Assembly (NCBI GenBank): GCA_002770955.1
Contig: PCUH01000012.1
Location: 1-14,106 of the forward strand
Direction of reading: 5' to 3'
Source: Flavobacteriales bacterium CG18_big_fil_WC_8_21_14_2_50_32_9
GTDB taxonomy: Bacteria; Bacteroidota; Bacteroidia; Flavobacteriales_E; Vicingaceae
Length of the DNA: 14,106 nt
The position numbers and the translations under genes were made by a program. Position 1 is the first letter of the stretch. Each line of letters opens with the position of its first letter. Below the pieces are notes generated by a model. It did no database searches, had not been told where the DNA came from, and worked only from the letters and a program-made list of their open reading frames with translations. Of this stretch, positions 1 through 7,551 are shown in pieces.

Positions 1-919
1 AAACCCAATAAAAATGATTGGTTCCTCCGCTATTGAACTCCATGGTAGGAAATGGAAATTTCAAAAATCCAAAAGTACCTAATAAGGTATTGGCAAATTT
101 ACTCTTGGTTTTTATTCGGGTTAAATCCACATCCAACGAAAGATAAAATTGCCGTTGTCGTTTAATTTCTGGATACAATTCATTCGAAAATGCACCTAAC
201 ATTCCATCAGCACCATAGCCAACAGCCAAGTTTAACCATTTTGGGAATTTAGTGTCATCGTTTAAAAAAGAAGCAATATTAGCACTTAACCAATACGTTT
301 GTCCGTTGTAGTCTTTGAGCATGTTTTGAGCTAAGTTTTCTCCCAATAAATTAGGTCGTTTTTCCCAATAATCACTTTTGTGAAACGAATATTTTAGGAG
401 TACGCGCTGTTCCTTCCAAGCCAATTGTTGAGCAACAAACAAACCAGAACCTGCTGTATTTACAGCAACATCGCCCCACGAAAAGCCCCATGCTGAGGAG
501 TAACCATCAAAAATTTCAACAGAAGTTAAAAAAAACAAGCCTAATGTTCCTCCATACCATACTGATTTTTTCTCGCTTACTCCACTCCATTTCAATGCTT
601 CGTAGCCAGCAAAACCAACATAGTAAGCAGTTACTCCATGTCCAATTTTGTCCATTTGCAACCATTCTTTATTATCATTAAAAAAATGAAAAGAGGAACT
701 GGGAACATCCTTATACCATAAGGCATACAACCCTGTCATCGTTGCTGTGTAGCCAATGGTTTCTGTTACAATAACGATTTTAAGTCTTTTTGTATTAATA
801 CTATCTTGTTGAGCAAACAAATGGAGGTTTGCGGAAAATAAAATAATTAATAGAGAAAATTTAAAAACGTATTGATGCTTTATTTCTTTATAAACTTTCA
901 ATTTTATAAACTTTTTCAT
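1..919 (-). CDS. DUF2279 (YfiM-like) exported protein, 3' end cut off by window edge
   Basis: Translating the minus strand from the ATG at 919-917 gives 306 uninterrupted codons with no stop before position 2, so the gene runs off the left edge. Residues 1-36 look like a signal peptide: a Lys-rich start, the hydrophobic run FSLLIILFSANLHLFA, then cleavage before Gln37. The central part carries the conserved DUF2279 pattern: MDKIGHGVTAYYVGFAGYEA (residues 89-108), the following KWSG, and VEIFDGYSSAWGFSWGD (134-150). Visible length and the ending MEFNSGGTNHFYWV suggest that few residues are missing. Family function is unknown; members are periplasmic or outer-membrane associated in Gram-negative bacteria. 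The next in-frame Met is at residue 61 and would remove the signal peptide, so 919 is the best start, although its first codons overlap a repeat-like phrase (GTTTATAAA twice). It is codirectional with the PorE-like gene but separated from it by 163 bp holding a strong inverted repeat. Confidence 0.8.
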   Translation of the reverse strand, partial: MKKFIKLKVYKEIKHQYVFKFSLLIILFSANLHLFAQQDSINTKRLKIVIVTETIGYTATMTGLYALWYKDVPSSSFHFFNDNKEWLQMDKIGHGVTAYYVGFAGYEALKWSGVSEKKSVWYGGTLGLFFLTSVEIFDGYSSAWGFSWGDVAVNTAGSGLFVAQQLAWKEQRVLLKYSFHKSDYWEKRPNLLGENLAQNMLKDYNGQTYWLSANIASFLNDDTKFPKWLNLAVGYGADGMLGAFSNELYPEIKRQRQFYLSLDVDLTRIKTKSKFANTLLGTFGFLKFPFPTMEFNSGGTNHFYWV

Positions 920-930
920 TACTAATTGAC

Positions 931-1033
931 TAATGTGGCTAAAGCCAATAATATGAATTAATTACGATTTATTACCCCGACCTTAAGGTCGGGACTCTTA
1001 AAACCAAACAACAAAAGGGCTTTAGCCACATTA
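931..1033. repeat. Nested REP-like inverted repeat
   Basis: The outer arms are a perfect 16-bp inverted repeat: taatgtggctaaagcc at 931-946 and its reverse complement at 1018-1033. Between them lies a second, perfect 18-bp palindrome, cccgaccttaaggtcggg at 976-993. Together they would fold as a long stem closed by an internal hairpin, on either strand. The arrangement resembles the REP/BIME-type elements dispersed in many Bacteroidota genomes; that family link is from memory, not from a search. It lies between the stop of the PorE-like gene and the start of the DUF2279 gene. On the minus (transcribed) strand no T-run follows the stem, so it is not a classical intrinsic terminator there, though it could stabilise the upstream mRNA 3' end. 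Confidence 0.75.
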
Positions 1034-1082
1034 TATTTTTACTCAGTTAGAATTGAAACTTTTTACTCTTTTTTACTAACAC

Positions 1083-3038
1083 CTAATTACTGACTACCTT
1101 AAACTCTGTCCTTCTATTTTCTGCTCTTCCTTCATCCGTTTCGTTCGAAGCAATTGGAGTTGTATCTCCGTAACCTTTGGTTTTTAATCTATTGAAGTCA
1201 ATTCCATTTTCAACTAAATAATCTTTCACAGCTTTGGCTCTGTTTTCTGATAAAAGCTGATTGTCTTTTGGCTTACCAACATTGTCGGTATGTCCTCCAA
1301 TTTCAATAACTAGTTTAGGATTGGCTTTTAAAAACGTAATTAGTTTATTTAGTTCTGCTTTTGATGTTGGTTTTAAATCAAATTTAGCCGTTTCAAAGAA
1401 AATATTTTTCAACACCACACTTTTTCCTACTTCAATTTTGTCTAATGGTACATCTTTTTGGTAGGGGGCTAGGTTTTCTGTTTGTGAAAGTGTGAAATTT
1501 TCAGAATAAAATAAATATCCATTTTTTGCTACATTCAACGCATAATCGTGATTGGCAGGTAAGCACACCAAATATTCCCCTGTAAGTTCATCAGAAAATG
1601 AGGTAACCACTACGTTTCCTGTTTCTAAATCTATCAATTCAAATTTTCCTGAAATTTTTTGGTTAGTTGCTGCATCATAAACAATCCCTTTTAAATAGGT
1701 TACTTGCTCTGGTTGTAAATGAAAAGGTAACTCAAAACCATAAATATCTAAATCGCCAAAACCACCTTCTCTGTCGGAAGCAAAATAGGCAATTTTTCCA
1801 TCTGCTGTAACAAGCAAACTATTTTCATCATTGTGTGTATTGATGGGATAACCTAAATTTACGGGTGTTGTCCAATTTCCATGGGCATCTTTTTTACTCA
1901 TAAAAATATCCAATCCACCCATGCCAGGATGTCCATCAGATGAAAAATAAAGGGTTTTTCCATCTGGATGAATAAAAACAGATTCTTCTGACGATTTTGT
2001 GTTAATAACATCACTCAGAGGTGTTGGTATTGACCAAGTTCCATCTTCACCCAATTCCGACATATAAATATCTTGCTGACGTTGTTGACCTCTGCCTATA
2101 CCTCTTATAAAATACAATGTTTTTCCATCGGAAGAAAAGGAAGGTTGTGTTTCCCAATTTCTGGTATTGATAGGTGCACCTAAATTTCTAGGGAAAGACC
2201 AATTGTTGCCCGATTTAAACGAATAAAACAAATCGCAACTTCCATATCCTTTTTTATTATGTCCATAGCCTTCATAAGGATCCGCACAAATGGTAAAAAT
2301 TAAAAACTGACCATTTGCCGAAAGCGTTGGAGCACCTTCATTATTAACGCTGTTTACACCTTTTAAATTTTTTCCTTTACCCCAATTGTTTCCATCAAAA
2401 TAACTCACATAAAAATCTTCGTTAAAACCTGTTGAAGTACTTTTGTCAACAAGTCTTCTGGTATAAAGCAATGTTTTTCCATCTACGGATAAAGCTGGAA
2501 AATATTCGGGTAATTCAGAATTTACGCCTTCGCCTAAGTTAATTGGATTGAAAGGAACAGGATGTTTCAATGCTTCAATGGCAAATTCACAATCTCTTAT
2601 TCCGTCTTGAGCTAAGGTTTTCATTAATTGAGGAGAATTGGTAAGCGTAAGGTATTTTTTGAAATTGGCTAAGGCTTCTTCATACCTACCTAATTTAAGT
2701 TGTAAACCTCCTAATGATGGATAGCTTTCTGGGAAAAAATCAGGATTTATTTTGATAGATTTAGAATAATGGTCTATGGCTTTTTCAAATTGACCATTTT
2801 CGGTATATACATAAGCCAATAACAATTCTGCTTCAACAAAATTAGGGTCTTTTTGCAAGGCTTCTAAAAAACTTAATTCTGCTAATTTGTTGTTTCTAGC
2901 ATCGTAATAATTTCTACCTTCTTCAAAAAGTTTGATTGCTTTTTTATTTTTTGATGATACGGTGGGTTGTGCTACTGTGCAGTTGATTAGCATAAAAACA
3001 CTAATTATTTGTAAGGCTATTTTAATTTTTATACTCAT
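1083..3038 (-). CDS. PorE-like envelope protein: TPR, PD40 propeller, regulatory-like domain, OmpA C-terminal domain
   Basis: This 651-residue exported protein is a likely peptidoglycan-binding anchor at the outer membrane. A signal peptide covers residues 1-23, with probable cleavage at TVA-Q24. TPR-type helices cover about 31-136. A beta-propeller of PD40 (WD40-like) blades follows at about 175-437, with repeats such as LSVDGKTLLYTRR (183), FSSDGKTLYFIRG (301) and IHPDGKTLYFSSDG (356). A carboxypeptidase-regulatory-like beta domain spans about 447-535 (LKGIVYDAATNQKISGKFEL). An OmpA-like domain spans 542-651 with GGHTDNVG and LSENRAKAV; Asp585 and Arg600 have the spacing of the diaminopimelate-binding Asp/Arg pair of OmpA. 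The same domain order defines PorE (PG1058) of Porphyromonas gingivalis, a type IX secretion component. Bacteroidota carry several paralogues of this architecture, so true PorE function is inference. It follows recG on the same strand after a 106-bp repeat-containing gap. Confidence 0.88.
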   Translation of the reverse strand: MSIKIKIALQIISVFMLINCTVAQPTVSSKNKKAIKLFEEGRNYYDARNNKLAELSFLEALQKDPNFVEAELLLAYVYTENGQFEKAIDHYSKSIKINPDFFPESYPSLGGLQLKLGRYEEALANFKKYLTLTNSPQLMKTLAQDGIRDCEFAIEALKHPVPFNPINLGEGVNSELPEYFPALSVDGKTLLYTRRLVDKSTSTGFNEDFYVSYFDGNNWGKGKNLKGVNSVNNEGAPTLSANGQFLIFTICADPYEGYGHNKKGYGSCDLFYSFKSGNNWSFPRNLGAPINTRNWETQPSFSSDGKTLYFIRGIGRGQQRQQDIYMSELGEDGTWSIPTPLSDVINTKSSEESVFIHPDGKTLYFSSDGHPGMGGLDIFMSKKDAHGNWTTPVNLGYPINTHNDENSLLVTADGKIAYFASDREGGFGDLDIYGFELPFHLQPEQVTYLKGIVYDAATNQKISGKFELIDLETGNVVVTSFSDELTGEYLVCLPANHDYALNVAKNGYLFYSENFTLSQTENLAPYQKDVPLDKIEVGKSVVLKNIFFETAKFDLKPTSKAELNKLITFLKANPKLVIEIGGHTDNVGKPKDNQLLSENRAKAVKDYLVENGIDFNRLKTKGYGDTTPIASNETDEGRAENRRTEFKVVSN

Positions 3039-3070
3039 ATATTTATTTCTAACTCGTTTTTTAACTTTTA

Positions 3071-3140
3071 ACTCCTAAGTACTTCCTAAGTACTCCTAAG
3101 TACTCCTAAGTACTCCTAATCCTAAGTATTCATAAGTACT
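3071..3140. repeat. Tandem ~10-bp repeat with phased AGTACT palindromes
   Basis: About five degenerate copies of actcctaagt fill most of the gap between recG and the PorE-like gene (copies near 3071, 3081, 3092, 3102 and 3112, then decayed). One copy carries a single-base insertion. AGTACT, a self-complementary hexamer, occurs at 3078, 3089, 3099, 3109 and 3135, so the first four are spaced 11, 10 and 10 bp. The repeat lies within the leader of the PorE-like gene on the minus strand. It could be a slippage-prone simple repeat without function, or a protein-binding array; the sequence alone does not decide. Confidence 0.75.
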
Positions 3141-3144
3141 CCCT

Positions 3145-5244
3145 TCACGCTATCCTACTCCAATTCATTTTTCCGCTAAGCATCGCTTTAAGTGTATTTC
3201 GCAAACGTACGTTTTTTTCCAATTCTAAATTAGCATCTTCTTTTAGTACTTCAACTGCAATGTTTCTTGCAGCCTGTAAAATTTGTCCATCTTTAGCTAA
3301 ATCGGCTAATTTTAAGTTTAATAATCCGCTTTGTTGCGTTCCTTGGATATCACCAGGACCTCTTAATTTTAAATCTACCTCTGCAATTTCAAAGCCATCA
3401 TTGGTTCTAACCATAGTTTCCATGCGTAGTTTGCCGTCAGCACTCAATTTATTACCTGTCATTAATATACAATAGGATTGCTCTGCTCCTCTTCCCACTC
3501 TACCTCTTAATTGATGCAATTGTGATAAACCAAATCGTTCTGCACTTTCAATAACCATCACACTTGCGTTAGGAACATCTACACCTACTTCTATAACCGT
3601 TGTTGCCACCATAATATGAGTTTCTCCTTTAATAAATCGTTGCATTTCATAGTCTTTGTCTGCCGATTTCATTTTTCCATGCACAATAGAAAGTTGATAG
3701 TTGGGCAGAGGAAACCTTCGGGCAATGCTTTCATAGCCATCCATTAAATCTTTATAATCCATTTTTTCCGATTCCTGAATTAATGGATAAACAACATAAA
3801 TTTGTCGTCCTTTTTTAATTTCCTGATCCATGAAGCCAAATAATTTCATGCGAGCTGAGTCAAATTGGTGTATGGTTTTAATTTCTTTTCTTCCTGGAGG
3901 AAGCTCATCAATCACAGAAACATCTAAATCACCATAAAATGTCATTGCTAAGGTTCTAGGAATTGGTGTTGCAGTCATTACTAACACATGAGGTACTCCA
4001 TTATTTCCTTTTCTCCATAATTTAGAACGCTGTTCCACTCCAAAACGATGTTGTTCATCCACAATGGCTAATCCCAAGTTGTTGAACTTAACTTTATCTT
4101 CTAACAAGGCATGTGTTCCTATTAAAATTTGAAGTTTTCCATTTTCTAATTGTTCATGAATAATTTTTCTTTCTGCTGTTTTGGTTGAGCCAGTTAACAG
4201 TTTTATTTCTATTGGCATACCATGCAACAATGCTTTAATTCCTTCATAATGTTGTTGTGCTAAAATTTCTGTTGGAGCCATCAAACACGTTTGAAAACCA
4301 TTATCTATGCCTATAAGAAGTATCATTAAGGCAACAATTGTTTTTCCACTACCCACATCGCCTTGCAATAATCTGTTCATGTGTTTGCCAGAACCAATAT
4401 CTTTACGAATTTCTTTGATAACTCGTTTTTGAGCATCAGTTAATTCAAAAGGAAGTTTTTCATTATAAAATGTGTTAAAATAATTTCCAATCTCACTAAA
4501 AACAAATCCATTTACGGTGGTTGATTTAATTACTTTTTGACGCAATAGATTGAGTTGCAAATAAAACAACTCTTCAAATTTTAGTCTAAAAATTGCTTTT
4601 TTAAGTATGTTTTCATCTTTAGGAATATGGATATTTATTAAGGCTTCTTCTTTTGAAATAAGTCCTAACTGCTGAATCACTTCATTACTCAATGTTTCAG
4701 GAATATGATGAATTAGTTGTGCAACTAAATTTTTCTGGATTCGATGTATTCCTTTAGCATTTAGTCCTTTAATAGAAAGAGCTTCTGTTGTTGGATAAAC
4801 AGCTTCTAAAGCAACATCGTTGGTTAAAAGAGCATCACTAATCAAATCCATTTCTGGATGCGTAATGTTGAAACTATTTCTGAACAAGGTTGGTTTTCCG
4901 TAAACAATGTATTCAACACCCATTTTAAGTGAACCTTGCAACCATTTTATACTTTTAAACCAAACCAACTCAATTTCACCAGTTTCATCTTTTAGTTTTG
5001 CAACTAATCGCTTTGCTCGTTTTTCGCCAACGGTTTCAATGGCAATTAGTTTTCCTTTAAGTTGAATGTAAGTTTGGTCGTTATCAATTTCAGCAATGGT
5101 ATATATTTTAGATTTATCAATATACCGAAAAGGATAATGATGCAAGAGTTGACCGAATGTAAATATCCCAAACTCTTTTTGAAGCAATTCAGCTCGTTGA
5201 GGACCAACGCCTTTTAAAAATTCTATTTTAGTTTCGAGTAGCAA
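3145..5244 (-). CDS. recG: ATP-dependent DNA helicase RecG
   Basis: RecG remodels stalled replication forks and branched recombination intermediates by ATP-driven double-strand translocation. The 699-residue length matches the family (about 690). The N-terminus has a helix-hairpin-helix-like FLKGVGPQRAELLQKEFGI (residues 9-27), and the OB-fold wedge domain lies at about 57-130. Superfamily 2 helicase motifs follow in order: Walker A GDVGSGKT (295-302), MAPTEILAQQH (322-332), DEQHRFG (396-402), TATPIPRT (424-431), the TTVIEVGVDVPNA segment (548-560) and QLHQLRGRVGRG (575-586). The C-terminal EVDLKLRGPGDIQGTQQSG (622-640) is also typical. The start is TTG at 5244: an in-frame TAG lies at 5262-5260, no ATG or GTG falls between them, and the next internal Met is at residue 109, beyond the conserved N-terminus. 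The gene is divergent from moxR and codirectional with the PorE-like gene. Confidence 0.97.
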   Translation of the reverse strand: MLLETKIEFLKGVGPQRAELLQKEFGIFTFGQLLHHYPFRYIDKSKIYTIAEIDNDQTYIQLKGKLIAIETVGEKRAKRLVAKLKDETGEIELVWFKSIKWLQGSLKMGVEYIVYGKPTLFRNSFNITHPEMDLISDALLTNDVALEAVYPTTEALSIKGLNAKGIHRIQKNLVAQLIHHIPETLSNEVIQQLGLISKEEALINIHIPKDENILKKAIFRLKFEELFYLQLNLLRQKVIKSTTVNGFVFSEIGNYFNTFYNEKLPFELTDAQKRVIKEIRKDIGSGKHMNRLLQGDVGSGKTIVALMILLIGIDNGFQTCLMAPTEILAQQHYEGIKALLHGMPIEIKLLTGSTKTAERKIIHEQLENGKLQILIGTHALLEDKVKFNNLGLAIVDEQHRFGVEQRSKLWRKGNNGVPHVLVMTATPIPRTLAMTFYGDLDVSVIDELPPGRKEIKTIHQFDSARMKLFGFMDQEIKKGRQIYVVYPLIQESEKMDYKDLMDGYESIARRFPLPNYQLSIVHGKMKSADKDYEMQRFIKGETHIMVATTVIEVGVDVPNASVMVIESAERFGLSQLHQLRGRVGRGAEQSYCILMTGNKLSADGKLRMETMVRTNDGFEIAEVDLKLRGPGDIQGTQQSGLLNLKLADLAKDGQILQAARNIAVEVLKEDANLELEKNVRLRNTLKAMLSGKMNWSRIA

Positions 5245-5421
5245 TTTAAAGCAAAAATACTATCTTTTTAGTTGTTCTACTTTATGATGTAAATAGTTTG
5301 TTTTTTTTAATGACTTTTTTAATGCTACCTCTTAACATTTTTTAACAACGAAGCCCTTATCTCTTAATTAATAAACTAACTTCGCTGCGTAATTTAGCCC
5401 AACTTAAAAAAAATAAATAAT
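5245..5421. promoter_or_regulatory. Divergent recG / Bat-operon intergenic region with weak promoter candidates
   Basis: This is the only divergent gap in the window, so both recG and moxR promoters should lie here. The Bacteroidota sigma-ABfr consensus is TTTG, a 17-23 nt spacer, then TAnnTTTG. For recG, TATTTTTG on the minus strand (5259-5252) matches TAnnTTTG exactly and sits 7 nt before the TTG start, which would imply a leaderless or near-leaderless mRNA; I see no good -33 element for it. For moxR, TTG at 5272-5274 followed 19 nt later by TAGTTTG (5294-5300) is one candidate, one base short in the -7 box. TAATTTAG (5390-5397) is another, with one mismatch and no clear -33 box. These are pattern matches only. 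Confidence 0.35.
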
Positions 5422-6471
5422 ATGGAAGAAGCAAATACACCAACACCTCCTCTATCTTCAGCACAAGTGGAATCGTCAACCCATGTTGATATTAGGGCGT
5501 TAAACGAAAAAATTCAAAAAGAGAGTTCTTTTGTTGAATTACTTACCATGGAAATGGATAAAGTTATTATTGGACAAAAGCACATGACAGAGCGTTTGCT
5601 TATTGGTTTATTATCCAATGGACACATTTTGTTGGAAGGTGTTCCTGGTTTGGCAAAAACATTAGCGATTAACACCTTGGCAAAAACTATTGATGCTAAA
5701 TTTAGTCGAGTACAATTCACTCCAGATTTGTTGCCTGCCGACATTATAGGTACAATGATTTACAACCAAAAACAAGAAGAGTTTTCTGTTAAAAAAGGTC
5801 CTATTTTTGCCAACTTCATTCTTGCTGATGAAATAAATAGAGCTCCTGCAAAAGTTCAAAGTGCATTATTAGAAGCCATGCAAGAACGTCAAATCTCTAT
5901 TGGCAATGAAACTTTTAAACTTCCTGAACCATTTTTAGTATTAGCAACTCAAAATCCAATAGAGCAAGAAGGAACATATCCTTTGCCCGAAGCTCAGGTG
6001 GATCGGTTCATGTTGAAAGTGGTATTGGATTATCCTAAAAAAGAGGAAGAAAAAATTATTATCCGAAATAACATTTCAAAAGCAGGCTTTCCAACACCAA
6101 ATTGTGTACTAAAACCAGAAGATATTCTGAAAGCTAGAGAAGTAGTTAGAGAAGTTTATATGGATGAAAAAATTGAACAATACATTGTAAATATTGTTGA
6201 TGCAACCAGACATCCAGAAGATTATAATTTGCCTGAATATAAAAACCTTATCACTTTTGGAGGTTCGCCTAGGGCAAGTATAAATTTAGCGTTGGCTTCA
6301 AAAGCGTATGCCTTCATAAAACGAAGAGGTTATGTAATTCCTGAAGACGTTCGTGCCGTTTGTCATGATGTGCTTCGCCACAGAATTGGATTGAGTTATG
6401 AAGCCGAAGCTGAAAACATTACAACTATTGATATTATTAATGGTATTTTAAACAATGTGGAGATTCCATAA
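5422..6471 (+). CDS. moxR: MoxR-family AAA+ ATPase
   Basis: This cytoplasmic AAA+ ATPase of the MoxR type is thought to act as a chaperone that remodels or activates its partner VWA proteins, here DUF58, BatA and BatB. Its 349 residues begin with a variable, Pro/Ser-rich 25-residue tail. Motifs: Walker A GVPGLAKT (73-80), Walker B ILADEINRA (133-141), sensor 1 ATQNP (175-179), EAQVDRF with the likely arginine finger Arg195, and sensor 2 GGSPRA with Arg284. The C-terminal lid domain (about 230-349) matches the AAA_lid_2 type (GYVIPEDVRAVCHDVLRHRI). The ATG at 5422 follows an A-rich leader without Shine-Dalgarno. It is the first gene of the operon; the DUF58 gene starts 23 bp after its stop. 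Confidence 0.95.
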   Translation: MEEANTPTPPLSSAQVESSTHVDIRALNEKIQKESSFVELLTMEMDKVIIGQKHMTERLLIGLLSNGHILLEGVPGLAKTLAINTLAKTIDAKFSRVQFTPDLLPADIIGTMIYNQKQEEFSVKKGPIFANFILADEINRAPAKVQSALLEAMQERQISIGNETFKLPEPFLVLATQNPIEQEGTYPLPEAQVDRFMLKVVLDYPKKEEEKIIIRNNISKAGFPTPNCVLKPEDILKAREVVREVYMDEKIEQYIVNIVDATRHPEDYNLPEYKNLITFGGSPRASINLALASKAYAFIKRRGYVIPEDVRAVCHDVLRHRIGLSYEAEAENITTIDIINGILNNVEIP

Positions 6472-6494
6472 AATAAATACTAATTTTTTAGTTT

Positions 6495-7373
6495 ATGGCT
6501 AACAAGAATACTTCCGAACTATTAAAAAAAGTTAGAAAAATTGAGATAAAAACCCGAGGCTTGAGTAATCAAATCTTTTCGGGTGAATATCATTCTGCTT
6601 TTAAGGGAAGAGGAATGGCATTTAGTGAAGTAAGAGAATACCAGCATGGTGATGAAATAAGAACCATAGATTGGAATGTTACTGCTCGTTTTAATCATCC
6701 TTATGTGAAGGTTTTTGAAGAAGAACGAGAAATGACAGTGATGCTTTTGGTGGATGTAAGTGGCTCTAAAGAATTTGGAACACAACAGAAAAGTAAGCAA
6801 GAATTAGCTACCGAAATATGTGCTCTATTGGCTTTTTCCGCTATTCAAAACAATGATAAAGTAGGTGTAATTTTCTTTTCGGATAAAATAGAAAAATTTA
6901 TTCCTCCAAAAAAAGGAAGAACTCATATTTTAATGATAATTAGAGATTTAATTGATTTTGAACCCGAAAATAAAGGAACAGATATTGAAATGGCATTAAA
7001 ATATTTCACTAATGTTATTAAAAGAAGAAGTACTGCATTTATAATTTCAGATTTCATCAGTACTAAGAATTTTGAAGATGCACTGAAAATTGCCAACAAA
7101 AAGCATGATTTAATTGCATTGCATTTGTACGACAAAGCAGAAGATGTATTACCCAACTTAGGTTTAGTTCCTATGATAGATGCTGAAACCAATAAAATTG
7201 AATGGGTAAACACTTCTGATAAAGAGGTGCAAAAAAATTATAAAATAGCATATTTAAAACGAAAAGATAAACTTAAAAACACATGGCAAAAATCAGGTGT
7301 AGATGCTGCTGAAATTGGTACACACGAAGATTATGTGAAGCCACTGATGGCATTATTTAAACGTAGAGGGTGA
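6495..7373 (+). CDS. DUF58 protein with von Willebrand factor A-like domain
   Basis: This 292-residue soluble protein is the usual partner encoded directly after MoxR. The DUF58 signature is clear at residues 36-65: FKGRGMAFSEVREYQHGDEI followed by RTIDWNVTAR. A VWA-like fold follows. The first MIDAS metal-site motif is DVSGS at 87-91 (Asp87, Ser89, Ser91), and GTDIEMAL (161-168) supplies a plausible Thr162 ligand. TAFIISDFIS (180-189) occupies the position of the third MIDAS loop. There is no signal peptide or membrane segment, so it should lie in the cytoplasm, unlike BatA and BatB. The ATG at 6495 fits the conserved N-terminus (LLKKVRKIEIKTRGLSNQIF). The biochemical role of DUF58 proteins is not established; a link to MoxR action is inferred from conserved gene order. 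Confidence 0.93.
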   Translation: MANKNTSELLKKVRKIEIKTRGLSNQIFSGEYHSAFKGRGMAFSEVREYQHGDEIRTIDWNVTARFNHPYVKVFEEEREMTVMLLVDVSGSKEFGTQQKSKQELATEICALLAFSAIQNNDKVGVIFFSDKIEKFIPPKKGRTHILMIIRDLIDFEPENKGTDIEMALKYFTNVIKRRSTAFIISDFISTKNFEDALKIANKKHDLIALHLYDKAEDVLPNLGLVPMIDAETNKIEWVNTSDKEVQKNYKIAYLKRKDKLKNTWQKSGVDAAEIGTHEDYVKPLMALFKRRG

Positions 7374-7551
7374 TTTAAGGTATTAGTAGTTAGGTGTTAG
7401 TAGTTAAGGGATGTAGGTAATTAAAATGTGTAATTGATATAAAATTAAAGTATATAATTCGTGCATTTGTGGCTAAAAAATGTGATAATTAGATTTTAAG
7501 AAAAAAGACTTTGTGTCTTTGCGAGAAAAAAATATGCGTTTAAAATAAAAA
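7374..7551 (+). other. Intra-operon gap with repeat words, no gene
   Basis: This 178-bp gap separates the DUF58 gene from the short BatD-like gene. I see no coding potential and no hairpin followed by a T-run. It starts with a short direct repeat: ttagtagttaggtgt (7383-7397) overlapping gttagtagtta (7397-7407). The same 15-mer recurs at 11367-11381, in the batC-batD gap. The second half holds the phrases ttcgtgcatttgtggcta and actttgtgtctttgcgag, which resemble boilerplate intergenic sequence seen in many Bacteroidota genomes (from memory). A secondary promoter for the batA part of the operon is possible but no good TAnnTTTG box is visible. Confidence 0.6.
7383..7407 (+). repeat. Interspersed 'taggtgttag' word, copy 1
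   Basis: The 15-mer ttagtagttaggtgt (7383-7397) recurs exactly at 11367-11381. The 13-mer ttaggtgttagta (7390-7402) recurs inverted at 1074-1086 across the stop codon of the PorE-like gene. Both in-operon copies lie just after a stop codon and next to a gatgtaggt word (7410-7418 here). Confidence 0.6.

Noticed and set aside
2976..2987. Possible lipobox LINC in the PorE-like protein
   Set aside because: Asn before the Cys is atypical for a lipobox; cleavage at TVA-Q four residues later fits better.
3071..3140. Tandem repeat considered as a CRISPR array
   Set aside because: Units of about 10 bp without spacers and no cas genes nearby.
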